Assembly: GCA_021521415.1 (NCBI GenBank)
Contig: JAIQDT010001117.1
Location: 1-64,000, forward strand
Direction: 5' to 3'
Length of the DNA stretch: 64,000 nucleotides
Source of the DNA: Bidens hawaiensis
Lineage: Eukaryota > Streptophyta > Magnoliopsida > Asterales > Asteraceae
The position numbers were made by a program, and so were the translations under genes. Each line of letters opens with the position of its first letter. The first letter of the stretch is position 1. Positions 1-11,559 of the stretch are shown in pieces. Below the pieces are notes generated by a model. That model searched no databases, had not been told where the DNA came from, and was given only the letters and a program-made list of their open reading frames with translations.

Positions 1-828
1 CGATGAATCAATCTCCGTCACAATCTGTTATCCGACGACTTAATTCCGTTTTAGAGCTTTCATAAATTGCGGATCTAGCATCCAAATCCCCAATCACCGG
101 ATCCTAAAATGCTCACACTTGAATCACTTCTCTGGATATCAGTTAGGGTGGAGAGAAGGTGGTTTCCGGCGGTGGTGGCGGTGGCCGTGAAGTGGTGGTG
201 GAGAGAGTGCAGTAAAGAGGTGGTGATACACGACGGACTTTTTCCGGCGGTTAGGGCACCGTTATCGCTGGTTTGGACTTCAAATTAACTGTAAATTTCT
301 GCGAGTTAGATCTGGAGCTTTGTTCTGGTCGCTGGAAATACTCACCGTCACCGTCGCCGTGACCACCAACAGTGCAGTCATCGATCTCCTTGTCGGAAAA
401 TCGGCTGTGGTGGTGATGATGATGTAGATGACGTGGAGGGGATCACGACGGGCCAGGTTTCATGTGCTGGGTATATGGTGGAGGCGTGGTGGTGGCGATT
501 AACATGGTCTCCGGTGGCCGTTAGTGGTGTGGTGGTGGTTTAAACAGAGAGAGAGAGAGAGAGAGAAGGGGGGGGGGGAGAAAGAGAGAGAGTCGTACAA
601 AAATGAAGAAGAAAGAGGAAGAAGTTGCAGGGTAGACGAAAAGACAAAAATACCCTCACTTGCGCCTCACGTGAGGGCATTTAACTGAGTTTTTCTAACC
701 CAGTTAGCGTAAAGGACATAACGTGTAGAAAAAAAAAGTTTAAAGTACACCGCCTGCAAGGAAACTAAAAAAAGGACACGAACCGTAATTTGGCTTTTTT
801 TAAAGAACAAAATTTGTAATTCTGTCCA
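1..828. other. Non-coding stretch with GA microsatellite
   Basis: I see no convincing gene here. The first 500 bases are rich in GGTGGT/GGCGGT words, and a GA microsatellite broken by a G run sits at about 545-594. Bases 640-828 are T-rich and replace the part of the P450 exon that should follow residue HRDS, so they look like inserted or translocated DNA. Its origin is not recognised. Confidence 0.5.
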
Positions 829-1608
829 TGAATCTCGGTGTTTTAGTCTCTCACTTACAAAACCCTCTACCATTTCATCCATCCAGTTAAAAGCCACCTT
901 AGCCTGCCCCCTTATACCTTGTGGATCCAACGTTTCAACATAGGAAATATGTCCCCTATGTTAAACTTCCCTAGCACTTCCATCACCGTCACAACGGCCA
1001 TCCTGAACCCCTTGATATTATTCGACTCGTAGCCGGTGATCAAATTCTGCGAAAGAAACGTGTTCGACATCTGGTTGAGTGCGACCGTAAACGCAAGTTT
1101 TCCTATGTCCACGGGCACTTCTTTCCGCCCGGACTCCCTAAGGAAATCTAAGGTTTCATCCACCACATTTTGCCTTAGGTCGCTAAGGCTGTTGAGTTTC
1201 TCTTTATTGGTGAGATACATGTTAAGGGCTTTTCTCATGGCTCGCCATGTCTCGTTATTAGGTGACATCCAAAGGATTGCGGTTTCATGGTAATTTAAAA
1301 CGGTGGCAACGTCCGGGATGAGACGGCTTGAGCAAGCCTCGTCCTTGTGTTGAAGGATTTCTCTCGCGGCGTCGGGTGTAGATGCCACCACACTGGGTGA
1401 TGCTGCCTAGTCGGATGGTCATAAATGGACCATATTTATGTGCGAGTTTGGCTAAGGATTCATGGGGTTTTGGTCCAATTTCGAAGAGGTTTCCGATGAT
1501 GGGAAAGCCGATGGGGCCGGGAGGGAGTCTCCTTTTTAGGTAAAGATCGATTCCATGTAGGAAGAAGAAAAGAATGATGATGGGAAAAAGCAAAGGAAGA
1601 AGCTCCAT
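829..1608 (-). pseudogene. CYP76-like cytochrome P450, exon 1 only, frameshifted
   Basis: This is the first exon of a microsomal P450 close to the intact gene at 17207-19243. The ATG at 1608 is followed by a hydrophobic anchor, then [16 protein letters not shown] and [18 protein letters not shown] one-base insertion near 1396 breaks the frame after LGSIT; the text resumes at [12 protein letters not shown] in another frame. A second one-base indel near 930 moves it again, to DPQGIRGQAKVAF. Similarity stops abruptly after KHRDS near 829 and no exon 2 follows downstream, so heme-binding and oxygen-activating regions are absent. A TATA-like CATATATAG lies at 1657-1665 with a CCAAT-type box just beyond. 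Certainly non-functional; assignment to CYP76 is from motif memory. Confidence 0.85.
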
Positions 1609-2767
1609 TGTTCATTTTTGTTTTTGCATGAAAAATGCAATGGGAGTGAACATGTGCATATATAGCCAATTGGTTATTAGTTTTACGAGCCTTTTAATAA
1701 TATATATATTTTTGATATATCTTTTTTCAATAATGTAAGCATGTTAAATTTTAAAATAATTATTTTGCGTGTTTAATTATTTTATCATCATCACGTGAAA
1801 CAAAAATAAAAAAAAATCTAAAACGCGTAAAACACATGTAGCTCAAGCCTCTCGAGCCCAATTCAACGAAGCGCCTCTTGTGCAAACCCAACCAATCCAA
1901 TTAAGTTCAACCCATTCAAGCCCAACCAATTCAAGCTATTCCAACCCAACTAAGTTCATCCAACCAACCTCTTGAAGATCAAACCACTCAATGTGCCCAT
2001 GGACGTACGTTTTATGTCAATGAATTTTCAACCAACCAACAACTAAGAAGCGGAGCTACCAACAAAGAAACCATTACCGCAACTCATATTCTGTCTCAAT
2101 TAGTTTCTTTTGATTTCATTTTTGAAGTTATTAATGAATCTTTAATTAATTATGAATTTAGAAGTTTTTGGATTATTTATGTTTGGATTTTATTATTCAA
2201 TATCAATTAGGATGTAATGCCATTAATCGATTCTGATTCGATTCACGTTAGGATGTCACCGATTTATGGAAATCTCGAAGAAAAAGTTATTGTTTTATTT
2301 TGCTATTTAATGTAAGTATATTTATTTTGACATTAAGGGGAAACGCTAAATGACACATGGGTATGTTCATCAAAGAACCAATATGTCGTATGAGCCTATT
2401 AATTAGGTCATTTGATTAAATAAATAATACTTGTGGGCTTGCGGCCACATCTAAATGGGCTTGGTCTAACATGGAAAGATAACGTGTTGGATAAAGTGAG
2501 AACTGATAAAGAAACCATGTGCGCATGCTTTTTATAATTCAAAATGTGGTCAAAACTTCATAGAAGAACATATGTATAAAATAGGGACATGCAGCCAATC
2601 CAATTTTATTAATTAATTTAAAGTGTAGCCAAGACTACATAACATAAGCAATTGCTACAAGAATACACTGCTACACATTCTAGCCATCAACTTATACTAC
2701 TTTTACTTATTATAAGTTTAAAAACAATCTTGTAAAAACAACTTACGCCCCTTTCACCATATTCAAG
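1609..2767. other. Intergenic, no gene seen
   Basis: This is the upstream region of the P450 exon-1 pseudogene. Bases 1850-1980 are a low-complexity run of CCAACC/TTCAAGC words. I find no ORF, TIR or LTR that I can defend in the remainder, which is AT-rich. Confidence 0.4.
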
Positions 2768-3374
2768 TCACTTGATCAGTGGTATAGGGGTAGAAACAAG
2801 TGGTGTTACTTTTTGCAATTGAAGGCCATAAGTATCACTCATGTCCATTTCTTCTATAGCATGAGGAAGCTCCCAATCAAAATGATACACAAATGCGGCC
2901 GCAATCAAACTTAACATCCTCTCAGCCAAAGGCATACCAGGGCACCTTCTTCTACCTGATCCAAACGGGTATGAACTCCAAACATTGTCCCTTATAGTCA
3001 CGCTTATCTTCCAAGAATCTTTCTGGCATAAACACCGTCGGATTCTCCCAGTACCTGGGGTCCTGCGCCATCGCCCATCCGTTCACTATAATTTGTATGT
3101 TTTTTGGAATAACATAACTCCCAATTTTGACTTCAGTTTGAGTTACATGAGGCGCCAGTATGGGAGACCCTGCATGAAGACGCAATGTTTCCTTGATTAC
3201 AGCTTGCAAGCAGGGCAGGTTAAGGGTTTTGGCTTCTTCAATCTTTCCATCTTCTCCCACTATTTGGCTCACTTCTTCACGAACTCTTGAAAACATATGA
3301 GGGTTGAGTAACAATTCAGACATTAACCATGTTGTAGTGCATGCAATCGTGTCGGTTCCTGCTGTTAAAAGTTC
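2768..3374 (-). pseudogene. CYP76-like cytochrome P450, exon 2 with frameshift
   Basis: This is the C-terminal exon of a second P450. An acceptor AG at 3375-3376 is followed by the I-helix AGTDTIA, K-helix KETLR, PERF and FGSGRRRCPG heme loop, ending at PIPLIK. An extra base in the CGGG at about 2966-2970 shifts the frame immediately before the heme loop, so the cysteine is out of frame with the rest. Exon 1 should lie at higher coordinates, but the first thing there is a chromodomain retroelement at 3457. The only N-terminal P450 sequence upstream is the scrap at 15360-15601. The gene has probably been split and partly deleted by retroelement insertion; that pairing is inference. Confidence 0.85.
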
Positions 3375-3456
3375 CTGTAATTCATATACAAATTATTAAT
3401 TACTTCATACATTGATCTTTATAACTTTTTGGATATTGTGTTTGGATCAAATACAT

Positions 3457-4110
3457 TGATAGAATCGAAAAGAACAGAGAGAGAAGGTTCAACTAAATCA
3501 AGCGTAATCCATTATGATCGTTCCATTTGTTATTATACAGACTCAATTGTTAACGACCTAACGACTAACAGCTAACAACCCAACTGACTCTTTTACAAAC
3601 AGACACCAACTATTCAACAATTACCAAAACGACCCCTGTCATAACTATCACGAAATTACAAAGTGACCCCTATGCTTTCTATACTCGTAACAATACTCCC
3701 CGGTCAAGCAAAAATCTTGTCCTCAAGATTTAAAATTCGGAAACCGGAGCTAAAATTGTTCTAGATCCTCCCATGTAGCTTCAGTAATTGGAAAATTATC
3801 CCAATGTACCAACACTTTAACGCCCATATTATTTCCCTTTTTAATTATTTGCTTATCCAAAATAGCTCTTGGCCTAATGCAAACATGAGGGTTAGTTGGT
3901 AGAGGGGTAACAGAAGTTGGTGGACCAGGAGCAGCTTTTAGTAAGGACACATGAAATGTAGGATGAATCTGGGCAGAAGCAGGAAGGTCTAACTGGTAGG
4001 CTACATTACCAATTTTCTCGAATCAAATAAGGGTCAAAATATTTAGGACCCAACTTCTGATGTTTGTGAGTTCGGAGAGTGTGCTGCACATAAGCCTGAA
4101 GCTTAACATT
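3457..4110 (-). mobile_element. 3' end of a chromodomain Ty3/gypsy retrotransposon
   Basis: Read on the minus strand, bases 4110-3750 encode the integrase C-terminus (QAYVQHTLRTHKHQKLGPKYF, one frameshift, then IHPTFHVSLLKAA). A chromodomain-like tail follows, with VLVHWDNFP and TWEDLEQF. A purine-rich tract GACCGGGGAG sits at about 3697-3706, and a short LTR begins TGTTACGAG at 3692 and probably ends TCTATCA at 3457 (about 236 bp). The 5' LTR, gag, protease and RT are missing. The fragment sits just upstream of the P450 exon 2, in what was probably its intron. Chromodomains are known to guide chromovirus integration to heterochromatin. Confidence 0.8.
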
Positions 4111-4329
4111 ATTTGGATTATGAACTGTTATTAGGACTAGATCCTGTTTATCATCATTGTTAATTAGTTTGTTTATTATTATTATTATTATGTAAAGTTT
4201 GTAGATCTAGGTTTTTGTTCAGATGTTCTAAGGTTAAATTGACTAAGTAAACCAAGGAGGTTTAGGCTCAAACTTTCCAGAAACTTAATTCGCATCTAGA
4301 CGACCATGTGAAAAGAAAAGGGGGATCAA

Positions 4330-4510
4330 AAAGGGCTAAGTACAAGTTTTCGCATGGATGGGTTTTTCGCTTCGCTTGGTGATGCGAAGCGAAACATATT
4401 TCTGTTTCGCTTCGCTTGACCTCATGCGAAGTGAATGGATTGTTTGTTTCGCTTCACATGACTTCATGCGAAGCGAAATAAGACCTCATGCGAAAAACCA
4501 ACACTTAGCA
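4330..4510 (+). repeat. Iterated palindromic TTTCGCTTCGC/GCGAAGCGAAA words
   Basis: The leader of the element carries about eight copies of GCGAA-type words in both orientations, for example TTTCGCTTCGCTTG and GATGCGAAGCGAAA. Neighbouring copies can pair as short hairpins. The stretch is non-coding and lies between the truncated left end and the long ORF. Confidence 0.8.
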
Positions 4511-4860
4511 AAATTTTCAGAATCTTAAATCTGAAGCTACTGGATTGTTTTCAGACCAATGAACTGTTTGGACTCTTGGACTGTTTTAGACTTAATCTTT
4601 GTACATTGTAGTCTAATTGACTTGTGAATATACTAAAACTGACTTATCACCTTGTTAAAACTAAAATGTATATAATTTTTTTTTAAATTAAATATTTAAA
4701 TTATAATATGTAAATACTTAATGCTTATGTATATATCTTATTTGTTTTGTTTATTTTTCAATGATGATTCTCATGATCTCTTGGTTTAACTTTCAGGGTC
4801 ATAATAATTTTTGTGCTCTCGGGTTGCCAAAGGCAAAAGGCAGACAAAGTATTTACCTCC

Positions 4861-7800
4861 ATGGTCAAGGTGCTCAAGAAATCACCCCTTGCTTATGCTA
4901 TCACCGCCAACCCAGCTGTTTATTATAAATGGGTCTTGGACTTCTGGGCGTTTGCCAAGGTTGCCGATGACTCATCTTTCACAACAACTGTTGCCAGAAA
5001 GGAGTTGACTATTTCAGAAGCAGACATTAGACGGGTGTTGAAGATTGCTGATCAGCCAGATTATACATATGAGAAGGGAAATAGGAAGAAGCTAGTTGGT
5101 TTTGTTGAACAGATGGGATACGACACTGAATGGAGGAGCCTTGAGAAGAGTCAACTTCCACCATACTGGAGGTTTTTATTCCACATTGTCACTCATTGCT
5201 TTGTGGATACTCGTGGAGGATTCGACAGTATGAGTACAAACTGGGTTCGTGTTATGTCTGCTTTGACGACTCGAGAGAAGTTCAACTACTCTTGAAGGAT
5301 ATTCTTGTGCATGTTGGGAAACATCAAGAGTGGTGCTACATGGCTTATGTACCTGAGATCCGTGCAGCTGATTTTGAACGATTTGATTCTGGATGTTTCA
5401 CGACCGGGGTCCAAAAAGGCCAAGGACAAGAAGTCACTTCCCGAGCCGTACCATGTAAATGAGATTAAAACTTCGGTTTTCGGTGTGTTGCTGAGCACCA
5501 AGGGAAGGGGTCATCAGTATGTGGGACCAAGGCCGGGTCCTAAGTTTGGTTTATTTGAGGAGACAGAGCCTGCTGGGGACGAGGCATCTACTGAGGGTGA
5601 AGATGATGATGAACCCGAAGTTGAAGGTGAACAAGATTCCAATGATGAGCCGGCCGAGGATCGAACAAAGGCCAAGCACGACTTAAAGAGGAAAGAGGCT
5701 GAAAAAGGCAAAGTTATAGAACTTGAGGAGGAAGAAGAAGACCAGCCGCCCCTGAAGCGCTTGAGGAAACTTGGGGACTCCCAGAAGTCAACCAAGTTCC
5801 TTGTCGAGACTCCCTCACAAGACAAAACATCCGACCAACCAAAAATCACCAAAGAAGCCCTGGCCTAAGCCCTCAAGACACTAGATGTAACCAAGATACA
5901 AATCCCTGCCTACAAGACACCAAAAACCAGAAAGAAAACCAAAGCAAAGAAAACCAAGACCCTACTCCATGACTCACCAGAATCCTCACCTGATCCTTCA
6001 CCAACAGACCAACCAATTTCAACATTCCTACCCCAAATACCATCCTTACCACACTCACCACCACAATAACAAACCCAACCTGAACCTTCTCAAGTCTCAA
6101 CACCACCTACCCAACCAACCTCATCCATATTCACCTCATTAGTTTTCAGCTCACCAATACAAACAGCAAGCCTATGGAGCAAAACCGTCATTACTTCCCC
6201 AACCCAAACCTTCACACCATCTATAACACAACCAACACCACCCACCACTATAACTTCACCAATCCTTACCCAAGCCATCTCCCTACCTTTGCCAACAACC
6301 TCACCACCCATAATGTCCACCACCCCACCATCCACCATTATCTCACCCAAACCCATTTCCCGAGGGATGTCTTCAACACCTCCAGTATACGCCGATCCTA
6401 TCCTCGATAGGATTGTCGCACCGGAGGAATCCAACGCTAAGAGGGCGGAACGAGAGATTGTGCTCCTCAAGTTAATTAAGGAGATGAAACAAAAGGCATT
6501 GGAGGATGAAGAAGAGAAAGTGGCTCTAAGGGAAAGGATTTGGGTGTTGGAAGAGCAAAAGGAAGCAAGCGATGCTCTTGCTGAGAATCAAAGATTATTG
6601 ACAAACACCTTCCACACCCGAATCCAGAATCTACAAGCACTAATGAACCGTGAGGCCTCTGAGAACGCTAATCTGAGAGCAGATCATTCAAGACTTGGTG
6701 ACAGGATGACTACACTTGAAAGAGACTTACCAAGTGCCAGTGCTCTCAGATCTAGTGTAAACAAGAAGATCGAAGATGTGACGAGAAGGTGGGATGTTGA
6801 AAATGAAGCCACAAACTCCAGAGTTACAAATTTGGAAAATCAGCTTGCTTCATTCGCCTCTCTTGATGCACTCAGAGCAGAAATGGAGGCCATACAAGGA
6901 AAGATAAAGGAGCAGGATCGTCTGAATGAGCTACAACTCAAGACGAATGAAGACATGGTGAGTAAGTACCAGGCGGCCTCAGACCTCATGGGCATTCAAG
7001 AAGATGAATTTCATGGTCTGGAGGATAGGCTTGACGCAGTGTTTGGGACTTGGAGAAGGTCTGGTGAGACTTCTGAAGTCGGTGGTTCACAGCATACCGC
7101 AGGTCCATCTGTGACCATGTGAGGAGTTCAGGCTGTAGTATCTGAAGGAGAGGCGACTGTTGGTCGGTTAGTACAACAGGGTGGCCAGTCTAGCGGTGTT
7201 GGTGGTGGAAATGATGGTGATGATGAAGATGATGATGAGGAAGAAGATGATGACGATAATGAAGTTCATGATAGCTTTGATGAAGATGATGATAATGATG
7301 ATGAAGGAGGAGCCGGTGGAGACGGAGGGGTCGGGGCAGCAGGAGGTGGAGGTGGAGATAACACTCAATCACCTCCACCAGTTCAACATGACATTCAAGA
7401 CCCTGTTGCTCATGACTCGGCTGGCAAAGTCAGGGAACACGACACACAGATTACTGACATGTATAAAGATTTATTTCCTGATGACTTTTCAGGTGCTGTG
7501 GATGACTTTATCGAAGCGGGAAAGAACCTGGAGCAACTTATTGAACAGAATACAGAGAAGGGGGTTGAAGATGACTATATCAATTACTCACCTAATCCTG
7601 ACACTCCTCCTGCTCAAGTTCAGACTATAGAGACTCTTGCTGCTGATCCCGTCTCCAATCCAACTGATGACTTGACACAGGAACCACTAAAGAGAAAGAG
7701 AAAGAATCATATTGTGTCAAGTTGTGCATGCGCCCGCGATCTCATCTATCGTTACCACGATGATTCGCTGATTGTATATGCAAAGTATAATAAGGAGAAC

Positions 7801-8414
7801 ACATGTTGGGCGATTAGGCGATATAGTGGTGATCTGATTTATCTCAACCATCATGAGCTGAAGTCACTACCAGAGCTTGACCTCAATTACCTTCGAAAAG
7901 CTCTAGGTCATGGTGTGGTTGGGAGCACTTTGGATAGTTGGATTCCAGATTACCTTCATCGTCAATCGAGGGTCGATTACAAGGAGTTTGAGCCAAATAA
8001 GGGTCGGAAGTACAAGAACCCAAGAGAAATAGACCCAGCCACCGGAGAGCCACGAACCATGTGGAGATACATGGCACCAAAGAATTGTCATATCATCTAC
8101 CATGGCAAGCCCTTTATTCCCAACATCCTCCGAGACTTCACAGGCTGAGAATTTGACAACACGATAGGGGATGCCGTCATACGCTGCAAAGATCTGCCTG
8201 AGATTCGCGTATTTGACGAGCACGAGCTAATGGGGCTCACATAGAAGATATCAAGAAGCTATACAATTCACCCCTGGGAACCGTCGAGGACATTGGTCGT
8301 CAGAACACAGACCGGATAGTGGAAGCCTTCAACAAATTTGTTAGAAGAGTTGTTGAACTTCCACTACCCGAGGACGGCTGGCTTGATTACGACACCGAGG
8401 GGTTCCAATACTAA
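4861..8414 (+). pseudogene. Retroelement accessory (env-position) protein, five in-frame stops and one frameshift
   Basis: This is one reading frame of about 1,180 codons. The first Met is at 4861, although the frame is open from about 4780. Stops lie at 5293 (TGA), 5866 (TAA), 6067 (TAA), 7120 (TGA) and 8146 (TGA), and a one-base shift near 8233 precedes the natural TAA at 8412. The order is a helical domain (AYAITANPAVYYKWVLDFW, LPPYWRFLFH, FNYS), an acidic/lysine-rich stretch with a KRKEAEK-type basic patch, and a Pro/Thr/Ser-rich linker. A coiled coil (6420-7060), an Asp/Glu-rich tract (7205-7310) and a C-terminal domain with HELK, REIDPATGEPRTMW and HELMG follow. I recognise the first domain from unnamed proteins common in Asteraceae copia elements; its function is unknown. 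The C-terminal domain recurs at 24151-25070. Confidence 0.7.
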
Positions 8415-8429
8415 AGACTAGAGGGAGAT

Positions 8430-8811
8430 TGTTAGGTCCCTTTTTGTTTATACTAGTCTTTTGTATTGATGTTTATGTAATGGGCCTTTTTGTTTATTTC
8501 AGGCCCAAGAGAAATAAGTTGTAAAGCCCATTGGGCATGTAATGTATTCTACTTCTCATGCATGCTTCCCTATAAATAGGTAGCATGCCATGAGAAGTTG
8601 ATGGTTGTTCATTTTTGAAGGAAATTAATCCAAGATAAAACTTTTGTAACTCTCTTCTTTTCTCTCTCGGCTCTCTCTCTTCTTCTCTCAAACTACTAGA
8701 AAATAAAATCTCAAGATCCGAGACCGCTTAGGTGGCTTAGTGTGATTTCTGCTAGCACTAAGCTTGGTTGATCCAAGACTATGGTTAGATCCACCCACGT
8801 TTGGACCTACA
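8430..8811 (+). repeat. 3' LTR of the accessory-ORF element
   Basis: The LTR starts TGTTAGGTCCC directly after the purine tract and ends CCTACA. It contains a TATA box near 8570 and a CTCTCT-rich leader. Its last 130 bases (AAGATCCGAGA... CCTACA) resemble the corresponding part of the other two LTR families in the window, while the U3 part does not. Confidence 0.7.
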
Positions 8812-8983
8812 CTATTTAGTATGTATATAATATTTGTTATTCATTATTCATACATATGTACATATGTATGTACGTACCTACACGTATACACGGATACATA
8901 TAGGGACTAGGGTATTTTGAGAACTTATACTAGTTATGAGAACTCCTCTCAACCACACAAATCAATTGAAGTTTTGGTCTAGT

Positions 8984-9316
8984 TGTAGGTTCTCTAGATG
9001 GATCTCACAACTTTACTCAGATCAATCCGTGTTGTTGGTTAGCGGAAATCACCTACAACGCTCGGATCTCGGATCTTAGTTTGTTATTTTAAAAAAGAGG
9101 AGATGAGATGAGAGGTTTTGGAGAGAGAAACTTTATTTCAAATCTCTTAAGTTGTGTTGGAGTTATGTTTGGAGAAATGGGTAAGTGACCATTTTATAGG
9201 GTTCCCATTTCTCCAATACTTACAAAATAAACGTACCGAGTACGTACTACATCGACTAAAAGCAAACTAAAATGACATATACAATCCTAAAAACAATATA
9301 GAATATTGGCCCTACA
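8984..9316 (-). repeat. LTR (3' LTR in element orientation)
   Basis: Runs TGTAGG to CCTACA on the plus strand. It is flanked on the left by CTAGT and on the right by the element's polypurine tract (minus strand). Confidence 0.9.
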
Positions 9317-10439
9317 ATCTCCCTCTAGGATTGAGTATGTCGAGGAACCTTCGTCAACTTCTTTGTTTCGTCTTTATTTCTTGAAAATTAGTACTTGTCT
9401 TGATCCAGGATCTTGAACCACATTGGATCTTAAACAGTTCTTTATTTTCCGGTCTTGTAGACTTGAATTTCCATCTTATTTTAGGGAAGGATCGGCAACT
9501 GCAAATTTTAGAAACATCAGATATGGGAGGCTCGACATATAATTTTCTTTTTTGACTTTCTTGTGCCGACTGGTTTCTTTCCTTGTCTTCAGATCAGTTC
9601 CTTTTTAGGTCCAACAACCAACTTTCATGTTCTCGTTTTCTTTTAAGCGCTTCAGCATCTGCAATTACAAGCAGACTTGATCTTGATCTACCTGTCTATG
9701 TATAACTGTACAAAACTTAGAATGATAAGATTCATTCACAGACCCTCTTGAGGGTCAAAGAAGAATTCGTTCACAGACCCTCCTAATTTCATTCCCTCAA
9801 CTTGTAAGTGATTGGTTTAAGTCCCAGGTTTCCAATTAACTAACTTTGTATGAACGACCTTGATAACAAAACACATGATTTTGAATTAAACAAAGTTTAA
9901 TAAAATATGTACGAACATAATAAAAACTTAAACTCTTTTTGGCATTTTCATATATTTTAAAATTACGAAATATATACAAAATATTTGAAGTTGAAACATA
10001 AAAAAAAAGAAAATAAAAATAAAATATAGGAATAAAGATGAAATTAATATTATATGTCAAAAATATTTACTTAAGAGTTTACTAAACTATTTTTGTGAGA
10101 AAGATCACAACATGGAATCGCATTATCTGTTAACGTTCTAGATCACACTTCTATTTGGACATTATTATGCCAAGAACCCAAAGTAGATTGTAGATATAAT
10201 TTGTCCACTTTAAACTTAACAAGTATTTGGATATCAATGTGATAAGTTAAGGTATAGATTAAGCACAATATTTATGTGGTCCCCATTTAATCTGACAAAT
10301 TACAGACTCCATCATACCTCGGGCCTAGTATGTTTTCATATGTCACCTTAACTTGACTTAAACCTTTCTTATCTGATCGCAGTACGCTTATTGACACTTT
10401 GAACACTTTATTTTTGAACACTTAACTCTATCTAGAAAG

Positions 10440-10660
10440 ATTAAAATAAAGCAGAAGTTCAGGGCCTTAACAATCAGGTCTGATAATACCATATTATCGC
10501 GCAGAGAAAGTCCAAGGCTTGAACAAAAGAAAGAAAATAATACAAAGCAGAAGATTCAGGGCCTTAACAATCAGATCTTGTATGACTACAAACGTAGAAA
10601 GTCCAAGGCTTGAATCAAAATAAATGAATAAATAAAGCAGAAGTTAAAAATCCTAAGACA
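10440..10660. repeat. Two degenerate direct repeats of about 105 bp
   Basis: The order AAAGCAGAAG, TTCAGGGCCTTAACAATCAG, AGAAAGTCCAAGGCTTGAA occurs twice in succession. It lies in the non-coding 3' part of the copia-like element, which otherwise shows no readable pol. Confidence 0.7.
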
Positions 10661-11559
10661 GACATCTTTTTATTTTTCTTTTTCTTTTCTGACTCTTTTG
10701 CTGTCTTTTCTGACAATTTTCTTTTCTTTTCTGACTCTTTTCTTGACATAATAGACTTAAAAATGACACTTATTTTCATAAGACAACTGTGATCAGGTAA
10801 TGAGAGGCTTGGGTATAAAATGTTATTTACGTTTCTACCTTCATCGATATGACTTTAGTTGGAGTCGCAACCGCTTCATGACGTGTAACCACTAGCATAG
10901 GCAGATATTTAAGTTTATATCACTATGAGATTTACTCATTTGTCAAGCCTATCTATACATGAAGCAATGATCTTGTTGGCTTTTGATTTACTCTTTTCAT
11001 GTGCTAGAATCGTTAGAGATACTTTCTTATCATTTTCCAAAGGTCGGATCAATTTCTCAAAATTTCAAAATTTCAAAATTTTTGACTCCCTCTAAACAGG
11101 AGCTCCCTCTAAACGGGACAATCTCTTTTGGAATATTTTTAGATTTTCTTAAATGAACATAAAATCTTTTTCATAAATCAAATGACTTGTTTTTGTTTTT
11201 CTTGAAATAAATTTAAAATCTTTTTGGTGAGTTAAATCTAACTCATTTTCTCCCTCTAAAATTATGACATATTTGAAAAATATTTACAATTTTAAAACAA
11301 AAAGATAGATAGGTTTTTTTAATCAAAATTGATCATGCCGAGCGATTCGACCAGAAATTCAAATCGGGCATGATCGATGGTTTTAATAAAAAGGTCAGCA
11401 GAGTTGCTGTCAGATGGACTCTCTTAAGCATGCATTATCACATTTTATAACAAAGTTGAAGAGATTCAAACCAAGACCCAGCAGCTGATGCTGGATCCAT
11501 CACTTGAGAGAAGTAGTTGGACGAGATTAGTTTGAGAAACGCTCGATAAGTTGTTGTTG

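Larger units (their letters stand above)
4111..8811 (+). mobile_element. Copia-like retroelement with giant accessory ORF, 5'-truncated
   Basis: A plus-strand element begins abruptly against the chromovirus fragment. No 5' LTR or primer-binding site is visible. Its leader holds short palindromic words (4330-4500). One long, stop-riddled frame fills 4780-8414. A purine tract GAGGGAGATTG at 8422-8432 is followed by a 3' LTR of about 380 bp ending GGACCTACA at 8811. The LTR has a TATA box (CCTATAAATAGG near 8570), a CT-rich leader and a 3' part resembling the LTRs at 22691, 25092 and 8984. No gag, protease, integrase or RT is present, so it is non-autonomous. Because the 5' end is missing, no target-site duplication can be checked. 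Confidence 0.75.

Noticed and set aside
829..3374. A single two-exon P450 formed by 829-1608 and 2768-3374
   Set aside because: On the minus strand exon 2 would lie upstream of exon 1, so these are pieces of different genes.
7168..7630. Minus-strand Ile/His-rich ORFs and a plus-strand Met/Lys-rich ORF
   Set aside because: Frame shadows of the GATGAT-rich tract that encodes the Asp/Glu run in the accessory protein.
5290..8148. Stop-codon readthrough or an alternative genetic code in the long ORF
   Set aside because: One stop demonstrably replaces Trp in a homologue and all can come from C-to-T decay; ordinary pseudogenisation is simpler.
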